64,000 bases of DNA, taken from NCBI GenBank assembly GCA_018402455.1, contig JAGYIG010000009.1, positions 1-64,000 on the forward strand, in the 5' to 3' direction. The position numbers were made by a program, and so were the translations under genes. A model generated the notes under the pieces. It saw only the letters and a program-made list of their open reading frames with translations, did no database searches and had not been told where the DNA came from. Below are positions 52,110 to 61,272 of the stretch, piece by piece. Within the stretch, counting starts at the first letter, position 1. Every line of letters begins with the position of its first letter. The DNA comes from Opitutaceae bacterium. Lineage in GTDB: Bacteria; Verrucomicrobiota; Verrucomicrobiia; Opitutales; Opitutaceae.

Positions 52110-54197
52110 TTAGTAGCGATAGTCGCACTTGAGCCAGAAGAAGCGTCCCGGTTCGTTGACCCGGGTGGTCTGAACGAATCCGGCTACGGCGGCACCGGCG
52201 CGACTGATGTGTTCGGCGTAGGTGGTGTCGAAGACGTTGTCGATGCCCGCGGAAAGTCGGATCGCGGTGGTCGGCGCCCAACTGGCATTCAACGACATCA
52301 CATCGAAGGCCGACGATGGGCCGATGTCTTGTCCCACGATGTTGCCTTGATTGACGGCCACCCGATCCTGGGCGGCGACGCTCCGCCACAGGGCACCTAC
52401 CGACCACGTTGACCGCTGATAAGTGATGCCGACCCGGCCCTCCAACGGCGGCATTTGAGCGAGCGGTCGGTCGTCGGTGGTGTTGGTGCCGTGGACGGTG
52501 GCCAGACTGGTGTCGAAGCGGAACGACTCGCTGAAACGGTAGCCCAGTCCGAATTCGCCGCCGAAGGTGTGGGCGTCGATGTTGCGGGCGACCGTCGCCA
52601 TCCGCGTGGCCATCATGCCGCCCATGCCCCCCATTGGGGCCATCGGTTTGGGAACATGGCGCTGGATGAGGATGTAGTCATCGATGCGGTTGGCAAACGC
52701 CGCGATCGACAGATCGAGCGAACCGCGTTGGTATAGCCACCCCGCATCAATTTGGGTGGTCTGTTCAACTTCGGTGTCAAAACCGCTGAGGCTGGCGGTG
52801 CTCTCGGCGGAAACGAGTTCCCAGTAGTCGGGAAACCGTTGGGTGTGGCCCAGGCCGAGATAGACCGTCGAGCCGAGGGCCAGATCGTGTTCCACCCGGG
52901 CAAAGGCGCCGGGGAGGGTGGTCTCACGTTGGCGTCCGACCGTTGGGTTGGGGGCGGTTCCGCCCATCATGCCGAGAGTCACCAAGGCGCGGTCGTCGAT
53001 GGCGGTCCAGTGGTCGATGCGGGCTCCGGCGTAGCCGCGGGTGTCGGGAGAAAATGAATACGCAGCCTCGGTGAAGAACCCGGTTTGGTGGAAGGTGGCG
53101 TCGGTGACGCGGGGCTTGGCGGTGTAGGGCATCCGGTCCTCGTTCATGGTCGAGCGGACGCGATGGCGGTTGCTCTGGTGATCGAGCCCGAGACCGAGGC
53201 GCAGGGTGGCGGCGGGCGTGAGCTCAACGGCGAGTCGCCCGCCGCGGGTCAGGCGGTCGGGATTGGAGACCGCCTTGCCGGGCATCATCATCGAGGGCGT
53301 GAAGGGACGCAGGGAGTAGTTGTCCATCACGTGGTCGACGTAGTTGACGTAGGCCTGGGCTTCGACGGTGGCAACGAGGTCGGAGATCCCGCTGCGGCGG
53401 AAGCGTAGGCCGAGGTTTTCGCGATCGAAGAGGGACCCGTCCATCATGCGGTCGGCGTAGGCCGCCTCGCCGTCGCTGAGGGCACCGGTGAGTTCCACGA
53501 AGATGTCGGCAGAGGGTGTCCAGGCGACGGAAGTGTTGGTGCTCCAACGTTCGTAGGCGGCGTGCACCTCCGCGCCGCTCCCGTCGACGTAGTTGTCCAT
53601 CGACGCGGTGGTGGCGGCGAGCCGGCCTTGCACGGAGGCGTTGCCTCCCCGCAGGTCGAGGGCGCCATCGCGGCGGCCGAAATCGCCGATCGTGGCGGTG
53701 GCGAACGCGGTGGCGCCGGTGGCGTCGAGGCGAACGAAATCGCGTTCGAATCGCACGGCGCCAGCCGGGCTGACCGGACCATAACGCACCGACTGGGGAC
53801 CCTTGATTACGGTGATGCGGTCGTAGGCGGCGGGGAAGATGTAGGCGGTGGGCGGGTCCATGCGCATGGAGCAGCCGCCGAGCACCCCCTCGCCTTCAAC
53901 GTGGATACCGAGACGGGAACCGGCCATGCCGCGCAGCACGGGATCACCGTCGGTGCCACCCTTGCGGATAACGGCGAATCCCGGAATGTTTTTAAGCACA
54001 TCGGCCCCGTCATGGGCCGGCGCGGGTTGCGCGGCGGCTTTCGGATCGGTGGTGACGGTGAGTGGTTCAACCGGCCGAGCCGTCGTCACGACGACGGGAT
54101 CGAGGGCGAGAGGCACGGATTGGGCCACGACGCTGGCCGAGAGGACGCCCCAAACGGTCGCAAGGAGAGCGCTGGATCGAGAGAAAAATGAGGACAT
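52110..54197 (-). CDS. TonB-dependent copper receptor, OprC/NosA type
   Basis: This 695-residue receptor has a signal peptide (MSSFFSRSSALLATVWGVLSAS), a plug with the group-specific GMAGSRLGIHVEGE and GGCSMRMDPPTAYIFPAAYD segments, and a barrel ending WLKCDYRY. The Cys-Ser-Met-Arg-Met stretch and Met-rich loops (RHVPKPMAPMGGMGGMMATRM) are typical of the copper receptors OprC and NosA, which deliver copper across the outer membrane. It follows a small CxxC protein gene and precedes two CusF-domain genes, supporting copper import or handling. Confidence 0.9.
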   Translation of the reverse strand: MSSFFSRSSALLATVWGVLSASVVAQSVPLALDPVVVTTARPVEPLTVTTDPKAAAQPAPAHDGADVLKNIPGFAVIRKGGTDGDPVLRGMAGSRLGIHVEGEGVLGGCSMRMDPPTAYIFPAAYDRITVIKGPQSVRYGPVSPAGAVRFERDFVRLDATGATAFATATIGDFGRRDGALDLRGGNASVQGRLAATTASMDNYVDGSGAEVHAAYERWSTNTSVAWTPSADIFVELTGALSDGEAAYADRMMDGSLFDRENLGLRFRRSGISDLVATVEAQAYVNYVDHVMDNYSLRPFTPSMMMPGKAVSNPDRLTRGGRLAVELTPAATLRLGLGLDHQSNRHRVRSTMNEDRMPYTAKPRVTDATFHQTGFFTEAAYSFSPDTRGYAGARIDHWTAIDDRALVTLGMMGGTAPNPTVGRQRETTLPGAFARVEHDLALGSTVYLGLGHTQRFPDYWELVSAESTASLSGFDTEVEQTTQIDAGWLYQRGSLDLSIAAFANRIDDYILIQRHVPKPMAPMGGMGGMMATRMATVARNIDAHTFGGEFGLGYRFSESFRFDTSLATVHGTNTTDDRPLAQMPPLEGRVGITYQRSTWSVGALWRSVAAQDRVAVNQGNIVGQDIGPSSAFDVMSLNASWAPTTAIRLSAGIDNVFDTTYAEHISRAGAAVAGFVQTTRVNEPGRFFWLKCDYRY

Positions 54198-54319
54198 AGT
54201 GAGTTAAGGAAAAGGGTGAATGCACGCGTGGCCGCATACGCGCGGGAGAATGCCCCTCCTTCGGTGGCGAAGGCGATGGGACGAATTGAAGGGCGGCCGA
54301 GTTGCCGGGGACTGCGCGC

Positions 54320-54700
54320 TTAGGCGCGCGGCGGCGGGGTCGGAGGGGAGCGGCCCGCAGTCAGCGGGAGCTCGAAGTCGCTAAGCGACCACTGATGGGG
54401 ATCGAGGCGGGGCACGATCACAGGACTGATTTGGCCGAGAGCCAGTTGGATCTCGCGGGAGCCCGACTGTCCCGGAGCCGACTTTTCATCGGCATCCTGA
54501 GAGGCATCGGCAACAAATTCGCAGACCCCACAAAAATTACCGGGACTGAAGGTCAACCGGGCGGCATCGGCATAGGACATCGACTGCGAGTAGGTGGCGA
54601 ACATCTTGCCCCAGGCGAAGGTCTGCACCAAATCCCAATGACTGCCGGTGGCGATCAGCCAGGCAAAAAGAGTCATGAGGAGAGCGAGCTTCTGACGCAT
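54320..54700 (-). CDS. Small exported CxxC protein at head of the metal operon
   Basis: This 126-residue protein starts MRQKLALLMTLFAWLIATGS (signal peptide or membrane anchor), with a single CxxC motif (C57, C60 in NFCGVCEFV) and a Pro-rich C-terminus. No named family could be assigned. Its place directly before an OprC-type receptor suggests a role in metal binding or redox delivery. A divergent gap of about 130 bp separates it from mgtE, and must hold the operon promoter; no known metal-regulator box was recognised. Confidence 0.7.
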   Translation of the reverse strand: MRQKLALLMTLFAWLIATGSHWDLVQTFAWGKMFATYSQSMSYADAARLTFSPGNFCGVCEFVADASQDADEKSAPGQSGSREIQLALGQISPVIVPRLDPHQWSLSDFELPLTAGRSPPTPPPRA

Positions 54701-54832
54701 GTCGGAGAGCGGAAGGAGGCAATCAAAGTGGGCCGGGGCAAGCGGAATTAGGGCCTATTAGGAAAAGCAATAGGATTGTCACGGGATCAAGCGTTGTCAG
54801 ACCACATCCAAGCCCTACGGTGTCTCCTCCGC

Positions 54833-56200
54833 ATGTCCGATCAGCCCTCCGATCCCCCTTTCGTTGAGTCCAACGAAGATGAAGAAGTCATGGAAGCTTC
54901 CTTCGAGGAGCTGACGGCATTTTCGGCGGAACGGCTGGCGGACGCCTCTGACGTCGTTCTGGCGCGGGCCCTTTCGCGATTTGAGGTTGATGAACGGCGG
55001 GAGGTTTTGCGCAAGGTCAGTGAAGCGCAAGCGGCCAATATTCTGGCGGAAATGGATGAGGAGGATGCGGCTGAGGTCTTGACCGCGATGCGGGAGAGTC
55101 GGGCGGTCAGGATGATTGAGGGCTTTGATCCGGATGATGCGGCTGACGTGGTGGCGGAACTCGAGGCCGGGGACCGCGCCCGGTTGATGGGGGCGTTGGA
55201 ACCGGAAACGGCGGAAGACATCAACATGCTCCTGTCCTACGACCCGGAAACGGCCGGAGGGGTGATGACCACCGACTTTGGGGTGGTCCGGATCGATCAC
55301 ACGATCGAGGAAGCCATCAATGACATCCGACGTCAGCGGGAGGAGTTGGACAACATTTACTACATTTACGTGGTGGATGATGAGGACCATCTGCGAGGGG
55401 TGGTCTCCATTCGGGAGATGCTCCTGGCCCGGCCCGGCGCCCATATTCGTGACATCATGCACGACGACCTCGAAGGGGTTTGTGCGCCGGATGATGATCG
55501 TGAGCTGGTGGCGATTCGCACCGCGGAATTGAACCTCGCCGCCCTGCCGGTGGTCGATCAAGACGGCAAACTGATCGGCATCGTGACCCATGATGACGTG
55601 CTCGACATCGTGCAGGACGAAGCCACCGAGGACTTCCAAAAGATGGTGGGTGCGGGTGGAGATGAGAGCATTTTGGATTCGATTCGCGACAGTTTGCGGA
55701 AACGGAATCCGTGGCTCGTGGTGAACCTGCTCACCATCAGCGTGGCCGCCGGGGTGATCACCTTTTATGAGGACCAGATTGAGAGCATGGCGATTTTGGC
55801 CGTGATGATGCCGGTGATTGCCAATCTGGGCGGGAATACGGGGGCCCAGACCCTGGCGGTATTGATCCGCAGTCTGGCCGTCGGTGAAATTCAGCCCCGC
55901 GATTCATTCGCCATCTGCGGGCGTGAGGCGGTCAAAGGACTGTGCAACGGCATGATCATCGGGTTGATCACGGCGGCGGCGGTGGCCCTGTTCACGCAGG
56001 ACGTGCTGGTCGCCGGGGTGGTGTTTGCCGCGATGGTCTGCACCATGACCTTCTCCGGATTCGCGGGAGCGGCGATTCCTTTGACCCTCAAGCGACTGGA
56101 TTTCGACCCCGCGCAGAGTTCTTCGATTTTCGTGACCGGCATCGTGGACATGGTGGGTTTTCTGGTCTTCCTGCAACTGGCCACCTGGCTGCTGTTCTGA
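54833..56200 (+). CDS. mgtE: Magnesium transporter MgtE
   Basis: MgtE is a dimeric Mg2+ channel gated by its cytoplasmic domains. This 455-residue protein has the N-domain superhelix (about residues 20-130, with repeated EMDEEDAAEVL and FDPDDAADVVAELE units that bind Mg2+), two CBS domains (about 140-260; DEDHLRGVVSIREML and QDGKLIGIVTHDDVL) and five C-terminal transmembrane helices with the conserved MPVIANLGGNTGAQTLAVLIR pore segment. The ATG at 54833 was chosen; a TTG 19 codons upstream is possible. Confidence 0.94.
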   Translation: MSDQPSDPPFVESNEDEEVMEASFEELTAFSAERLADASDVVLARALSRFEVDERREVLRKVSEAQAANILAEMDEEDAAEVLTAMRESRAVRMIEGFDPDDAADVVAELEAGDRARLMGALEPETAEDINMLLSYDPETAGGVMTTDFGVVRIDHTIEEAINDIRRQREELDNIYYIYVVDDEDHLRGVVSIREMLLARPGAHIRDIMHDDLEGVCAPDDDRELVAIRTAELNLAALPVVDQDGKLIGIVTHDDVLDIVQDEATEDFQKMVGAGGDESILDSIRDSLRKRNPWLVVNLLTISVAAGVITFYEDQIESMAILAVMMPVIANLGGNTGAQTLAVLIRSLAVGEIQPRDSFAICGREAVKGLCNGMIIGLITAAAVALFTQDVLVAGVVFAAMVCTMTFSGFAGAAIPLTLKRLDFDPAQSSSIFVTGIVDMVGFLVFLQLATWLLF

Positions 56201-56202
56201 CC

Positions 56203-56442
56203 ATGGCGGCGGGCGACTCCCTCCCTCCCTTGCCGACGGAGCCCCAACCGGGCCGCTACCGGCACTACAAGGGCGGTGAATACGATGTCGTGGGCCTGTG
56301 CCGACACTCGGAAACGCTCGAAGCCATGGTGGTCTATCGGGCCCGCTACGGCGAAGCCGGCCTTTGGGTGCGGCCGGCGAAGATGTGGCACGAGTCAGTC
56401 GAGGTGGACGGTGGATCAGTCGCCCGGTTCAGCCGCATCTAG
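56203..56442 (+). CDS. DUF1653 small protein
   Basis: This 79-residue protein matches the DUF1653 pattern: PGRYRHYKGGEYDVVGLCRHSETLEAMVVYR, then GLWVRPAKMWHESVEVDG. The domain is a small beta-barrel of unknown function, sometimes linked to nucleic acid or nucleotide metabolism. It starts 2 bp after the mgtE stop, so it is probably co-translated with mgtE. Confidence 0.87.
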   Translation: MAAGDSLPPLPTEPQPGRYRHYKGGEYDVVGLCRHSETLEAMVVYRARYGEAGLWVRPAKMWHESVEVDGGSVARFSRI

Positions 56443-56451
56443 CCGCCGCGT

Positions 56452-58428
56452 TCAGGGCGTCGGCGTGACGATCGCGGCCCAGCCTCCATTGGGAGCCAGG
56501 TGCAGCTTCAGTTGGTCCGTGGCGATGACATCGCGAACCTGCCGCCGGTAGTCCTCCGCATGTTTCGCGGCGTTGACGCCGTCCTGCATGATGACCGCTT
56601 GGAAGGAGCCTTCGCCGAGAAAATCGAGCGGCAGGGTGAAGTCCCGACTGTTTTCGTTGGTCATGGCGCCGATATACCAACGGTCACCGTGCCGACGGGC
56701 TATGACGATCGACTCCCCCACCGTAGCCGCGATGACCCGGGTTTCATCCCAGACGGTGGGAATCGCACTCATGAAGGCAATGGATTCGGCCTCCCGCAGA
56801 TACAAGGACGGCGAATCACAATACATCTGCAACGCGCTTTCGAAGACCACGTATTTAGCGATTTCGTGGCAGCGGGTGCCGATGCCCATCGGTCGAAAAT
56901 GGCTGATCCGGTGGTTGCCGGGTTGCGTGTTGACCATCGCGCCGGGGGTATAGTCCATCGGGCCGGCGACCATGCGGATGAAGGGGATGGTGACGTTGTG
57001 CCGCGGGGTCACGTCGGCGCTCCATTTGTTGTTTTCGTTCCCCTTCACGCCTTCGTAGGAGATGACGTTGGGGTAGGCGCGGCGAAGCCCGGAGGGTTTG
57101 AAAGAACCGTGGTAGTCGACGAGGAGTTGTCGTTGGGCGGCGGCGACGGCGGTTTCGTGGTAAAACTGCACCATCAGCTGGTCGTTGCGTTGCATGAAAT
57201 CGATCTTCACGCCCTTGACGCCCCAACTTTGGTAAAGGTCGAACAGGGCCTCGCGGTCCTTGGCCAACGGCTCGTTCAACGACCATAGGATGATGCCGAC
57301 GTCGCGTTCGGCGCCGTAGGCGACGAGCTCCGGCACATCAATCTCGGGATTGGGCTCGAAGAGATTCGTCGTCGAGGCAGACCACCCTTCGTCGAGGATC
57401 ACGTAGTCGATGCCGTAGCGGGAGGCGAAATCGATGTAGAATTTGTAGGTGTCGTTGTTGAGCCCGCTCTCGAAATCCACGCCGGTGATGTTGTTGGCGT
57501 TATACCAGTCCCAAGCCACCGTGCCGGGTTTGATCCATGAGGGATCGGAGATCTCCAGCTCCCGCGAGAGGAGGAAGACCAGCTCGCTGGTCAGCAGGGT
57601 GCGGTCGTCGTCGCTGATGACGAACGTCCGCCACGGGAAGGTGCGGGTTCCATCGGTGCGGGCGATAAAATCGGCCGTCTGGGTGATGACCACGTTGCGA
57701 TCCGCGCCGGGGCCGGGGGCCGGTTCGATGGCCAATGGGTAGGGCGGGAACTTGGCCGTCAGGGCGGGACCGCTGGTGCCGCGCAGAAAGAGCCCGGGAT
57801 AATCAAAGAGATCGGCATCCGTGAAGACCACGCGGGTTCCATCCGGGGTGGTGAACAGAACCGGCAGCGAGCAGAACCGGTCGGTCGAAATCGAGGCGAG
57901 TTCCAAATCGAGATAGTCCCGTTCGTTGTGCGACATGAGGGATTCCTCTTCGGGGAAAAGGGTGCGCGTGCCCGCAGGGAATCGGAGGGGAATCACTTCG
58001 CCGGCCACCTCGATCGACCCGGCCAAGCGGGTGACAAATCGGTAGCCGAACCCGTCGTCGAAAACGCGCACTTCCAGGTCGAACTCGGGCAGGGCGACGG
58101 TGAGCTGGTGGTAGTGGTCTCGCAGGGTGGCCTGCTTGCGTTTGATCACCGGCGACAGGGTCGCATCGTGCTGGGAGCGCCGTAGGGTCGCCCCCGCGAC
58201 ATCATCGCCGAGCGAACGGCTATCGGCCAATTGGAGGCGCACCGGCGAGTCCTCCACCACGGGTTGACCGTCCAGTCGGACTGCGAGGGACAGCCCTCGG
58301 TCCGTGGACACGTGCACGGTCAGCCGCTTATTGGGCGACGACACGGTTTGAGTGGCGGCGAAGGCCGCTCCGGTGACGGCGAACAGCAGCAGGCCGGTGA
58401 GAATGCGAGAAGGGGTTGGGCGGGTCAT
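56452..58428 (-). CDS. Glycoside hydrolase family 97, retaining (alpha-galactosidase-like) type
   Basis: This 658-residue protein has a signal peptide (MTRPTPSRILTGLLLFAVTGAAFA), an N-terminal beta-super-sandwich, a TIM barrel (about residues 290-560) and a C-terminal beta domain, the order of GH97. At the end of strand 4 it has VKIDFMQRND with D410, the position of the nucleophile in retaining GH97 enzymes (D415 in BT1871); the inverting SusB-type alpha-glucosidases lack this Asp. The candidate acid/base is E465 in GVKGNEN, 55 residues later, the same spacing as in BT1871. It probably acts in the periplasm on alpha-galactosides or related alpha-glycosides. No sus-type receptor gene adjoins it. 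Confidence 0.87.
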   Translation of the reverse strand: MTRPTPSRILTGLLLFAVTGAAFAATQTVSSPNKRLTVHVSTDRGLSLAVRLDGQPVVEDSPVRLQLADSRSLGDDVAGATLRRSQHDATLSPVIKRKQATLRDHYHQLTVALPEFDLEVRVFDDGFGYRFVTRLAGSIEVAGEVIPLRFPAGTRTLFPEEESLMSHNERDYLDLELASISTDRFCSLPVLFTTPDGTRVVFTDADLFDYPGLFLRGTSGPALTAKFPPYPLAIEPAPGPGADRNVVITQTADFIARTDGTRTFPWRTFVISDDDRTLLTSELVFLLSRELEISDPSWIKPGTVAWDWYNANNITGVDFESGLNNDTYKFYIDFASRYGIDYVILDEGWSASTTNLFEPNPEIDVPELVAYGAERDVGIILWSLNEPLAKDREALFDLYQSWGVKGVKIDFMQRNDQLMVQFYHETAVAAAQRQLLVDYHGSFKPSGLRRAYPNVISYEGVKGNENNKWSADVTPRHNVTIPFIRMVAGPMDYTPGAMVNTQPGNHRISHFRPMGIGTRCHEIAKYVVFESALQMYCDSPSLYLREAESIAFMSAIPTVWDETRVIAATVGESIVIARRHGDRWYIGAMTNENSRDFTLPLDFLGEGSFQAVIMQDGVNAAKHAEDYRRQVRDVIATDQLKLHLAPNGGWAAIVTPTP

Positions 58429-58508
58429 GGTCAGGGGAGGCAAGGGGGAAGAGGAAGGGAGGACGGGAATCGGGGTCGCGCCGGGCGTCCAAACGGGGTG
58501 GGGTCGAC

Positions 58509-59201
58509 TCAGGAACGGCGTTGTAAAATCGCGACGGAGACGAGAAGGATAAACGAGATGACCAAGAGGGTCGCGGCGAAGGCGTGAGCCGAGGCGTAGT
58601 TCAGTTTTTGCACTTCGTCGTACAGGGCGATACTGGCGACGCGGGTTTCGCCGGCGATGGAGCCTCCGATCATCAGGACGACCCCAAACTCTCCCAGGGT
58701 ATGGGCAAACCTGAGGGTGAGTCCGGCGCCGATCCCCCGGCGGGCGAGCGGCAGGTGCACCCGCCAGAACGTGCGCCAGGTGGTGGCCCCGCTGGCCCGG
58801 CTGGCATCGAGCAGTTCACTCGGCACGGCCCGCAGCGCCGCCTGAAACGGTTGGACCGCGAAGGGCAGCGAGTAGATTACGGACGCGATCACCAAGCCGG
58901 TGAAGGTAAAGGAGAGCGGAGCCCCAGTGAGGGCCACCCACCAACCTCCGGGGGCGTGTTGGGGCGAGAAGGCCATCAGGAGATAAAAGCCAATCACCGT
59001 GGGCGGTAACACGATGGGCAATGTGACCAGCGCCTCGGCGATAGGCACGAATCGACCCCGGCTGCGATTGAGCCACCACGCGAGTGGCAGACCCACCACG
59101 CCCAACCACACCGTCGTGATTCCCGCCAGCTTGAGGGTCAGCCAGAGCGACTGCCACAAGGCCGGGGAAAGGAGCCAGTTGCCGATGACAGGTTCGAACA
59201 C
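58509..59201 (-). CDS. modB: Molybdate ABC transporter permease
   Basis: This 230-residue inner-membrane protein starts at a GTG and has five to six transmembrane helices with the ModB signatures LPIVLPPTVIGFYLL and the EAA loop DASRASGATTWRTFWRVHLPLARRG, followed by HTLGEFGVVLMIGG. It would form the channel for molybdate with ModA and a ModC ATPase. It follows modA by 34 bp. No modC gene follows; the next gene on the strand is the GH97 enzyme. Confidence 0.92.
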   Translation of the reverse strand: MFEPVIGNWLLSPALWQSLWLTLKLAGITTVWLGVVGLPLAWWLNRSRGRFVPIAEALVTLPIVLPPTVIGFYLLMAFSPQHAPGGWWVALTGAPLSFTFTGLVIASVIYSLPFAVQPFQAALRAVPSELLDASRASGATTWRTFWRVHLPLARRGIGAGLTLRFAHTLGEFGVVLMIGGSIAGETRVASIALYDEVQKLNYASAHAFAATLLVISFILLVSVAILQRRS

Positions 59202-59235
59202 GATGAGTCGACGCTGAGGGGCCGATGGGTGCGGA

Positions 59236-59979
59236 TCAAGGCAGGTGATAGCCGTGCTGCTCCAAAATCGCCCGGGCGGTGGCGCTGCCCAACCACTCCA
59301 CCCACACCTCGGCGAGCGGGCGTTGCGCCCGGCCGCGGATCACGACCGCCCCGTGGGCCAGCGTGTCCGTGGTGATGGGGATCAACAAGCCTGCGCCCAA
59401 ATGGGGGCGACCCGTCAGCAAAGAGGCCGCCACCATGGCGTAGTCCGCGTTACCGCTCGCCGCAAACTGCAGCGCCTGCGCCACGTTCTCTCCGTAGACC
59501 AGGCGCGCTTCGACGTCGGCCCACATTCCCGCTTCGCGCAGGATTTCCCGGGCAGCGATCCCGAACGGAGCGGTGTCGGGCTGAGCGATGGCGAGGCGTC
59601 GGACCGCCGGGTCTCGCAGGGCGGACCGCCAGTCTGCCGTCGGGGGGTGGGGCCATAGCACGAGCTGACCATGCGCAAAAGTAACCAACGAGTCCGCGGC
59701 CGCGTGCCCCGATTCAATGAGCGCGGAGGGATAGAGCAAATTGGCGGACAGGAGCACATCGAAGGGTGCCCCTTGCCGGATTTGGGCCACCAGACTGCCG
59801 GAGGCGCTGTGCGAAAACTCCACCGCGATGGTGGGGTGCTCGGCCTCGAAGGCCGCCCGCAACGGCGCCGCGACCACCTGCAGATTTGAAGCCGCGGCCA
59901 CGCGCAACAGTTCCTTGGCGGTTGCCGGTAGGACTAAAATGGACCAACCGAAAATGAGGCGCTGCCAAAACCTGTTCAT
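59236..59979 (-). CDS. modA: Molybdate-binding periplasmic protein
   Basis: This 247-residue solute-binding protein has a signal peptide (cleavage near residue 21), then LRVAAASNLQVVAAPL with the oxyanion-binding serine/asparagine, FSHSASGSLVAQIRQGAPFDVLLSAN, and AIAQPDTAPFGIAAREIL, all typical for ModA. It delivers molybdate or tungstate to ModB. Its start overlaps the stop of the PhoD-like gene (ATGA at 59976-59979), tying the two in one transcript. Confidence 0.9.
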   Translation of the reverse strand: MNRFWQRLIFGWSILVLPATAKELLRVAAASNLQVVAAPLRAAFEAEHPTIAVEFSHSASGSLVAQIRQGAPFDVLLSANLLYPSALIESGHAAADSLVTFAHGQLVLWPHPPTADWRSALRDPAVRRLAIAQPDTAPFGIAAREILREAGMWADVEARLVYGENVAQALQFAASGNADYAMVAASLLTGRPHLGAGLLIPITTDTLAHGAVVIRGRAQRPLAEVWVEWLGSATARAILEQHGYHLP

Positions 59980-61247
59980 GGTCCCGACAGATCGATGGTG
60001 AAGGCGCTTTTGAAGCGCTCGTGGCCATGTTGGTTCATGCCCCGAAAGGTGACTTCGATGTGGGACTGGTTGTCGGTCACGTCCACGATCCCAAAAAATT
60101 CTTCCGTCGGATCAGGCAGCAGGGGGCCGTCGGTCCACCGGCCGATGGTGGGCTCGCGATGCTGATCCAGCACGCCTGCCTGAAACTCATGCAACACGCC
60201 GGGGCGGCCACTGCCAATTCGCGCCGCCAGCAGCCCGCCGTTGCCGGACAGCACGCAAACATTGCCGATGCCCTCATCGCGCAGCCACGTTTCAATCAGG
60301 GCGCGCTCAGTGGGGTAATAGCCCCAATGATTATCCGCTCCGGAGACCGCTTTTTCTCCGTGCCACGGCACCGCGGAAACCAGAAAGATCAGCGGGTGGC
60401 TCGCCGCCGCGGTGCGCAGTTCCGACTTCAGCCAGCCCCACTGCCAGGCGCCGAGAATCGTGGGCGCGGCGGAATCAGCCGGCGTGCGATGGGTTTCGGT
60501 ATCGAGCACGATGAAGCGCACCCGGCCGATGGTGAACGCCTGACTGATGGGCCGAAGGGCGTCCTCCGACGCATTCGGGCTGTCCGCCGGAAGGGGGTAG
60601 TGGGGGATAAACGTGCGGTAGGCGGTGTGGGCGGCCGCCCCGCCGGCATCCCGGTCGTTCCACGTGTAAACCAGCGGCACGTCCCGGTAGAGCTCCGCTT
60701 GCGTGAACGAATTCCACATCTGCTCGTAGAGGTGAAACCACGCGTTCAGTTCGTCGGGCACCTCACGCTCGCTGTGGCTGTTGCCCAGATGCAGAAAGAC
60801 CGTGGGTTTCTGGTAGCGGATTTCGGAAAAGGCGCCGGCTTCCGACCCCGTGGTGGCGCCGGAGGCGAAGCCCACGCGAAAGGAGGCGGGGCTACCCGGT
60901 TCCGGCAAGGTCTTCACCCGCCCGACACTGCGCAGCTCCCGCACGCGTCCCGCGGTGGGCCGCACGTAGTAGGTGGTGTCGGGCTTCAGGTCGCGCAGAA
61001 GGTAGCGGGCGAGCGTCAGAGGGTCGGTTGGTTCCCGCGCACTCTGCGCCACCGACGTCGAGCGGCGGAAGTCTTGGTATTCGCTCACTTCCAGACTGGT
61101 GAGCCGACCCTCGTTAAGGGTCAGTTGCACCACGGCCGAACGGGCCCCGACGTTGCCGCTCCAGGGCCCCTGATGCACCAACTGGGCCCGGAGGCTCGTC
61201 CCGATGCAGAGCAGTAGCCCCAACGCGAGGGAGCCGAACCTTTTCAT
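59976..61247 (-). CDS. PhoD-like phosphatase-fold protein with replaced metal ligands
   Basis: This 423-residue protein has a signal peptide (MKRFGSLALGLLLCIGTSLRA), an N-terminal fibronectin-like domain (about residues 25-115) and a PhoD-like metallophosphatase-fold domain. The usual metal-binding blocks are present in position but altered: the GD block reads LHLGNSHSE (N156), the TWDDHD block reads TWNDRD (N197, R199), and the SGDxH block reads SGNGG (N336). Three Asp-to-Asn changes plus His losses suggest that it no longer binds the catalytic metals, hence a probable pseudoenzyme or a protein with a new function. It overlaps modA, so an accessory role in oxyanion uptake is possible. Confidence 0.75.
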   Translation of the reverse strand: MKRFGSLALGLLLCIGTSLRAQLVHQGPWSGNVGARSAVVQLTLNEGRLTSLEVSEYQDFRRSTSVAQSAREPTDPLTLARYLLRDLKPDTTYYVRPTAGRVRELRSVGRVKTLPEPGSPASFRVGFASGATTGSEAGAFSEIRYQKPTVFLHLGNSHSEREVPDELNAWFHLYEQMWNSFTQAELYRDVPLVYTWNDRDAGGAAAHTAYRTFIPHYPLPADSPNASEDALRPISQAFTIGRVRFIVLDTETHRTPADSAAPTILGAWQWGWLKSELRTAAASHPLIFLVSAVPWHGEKAVSGADNHWGYYPTERALIETWLRDEGIGNVCVLSGNGGLLAARIGSGRPGVLHEFQAGVLDQHREPTIGRWTDGPLLPDPTEEFFGIVDVTDNQSHIEVTFRGMNQHGHERFKSAFTIDLSGP

Positions 61248-61272
61248 GTCAACCAAGGCAGGTGGCGGGGGT

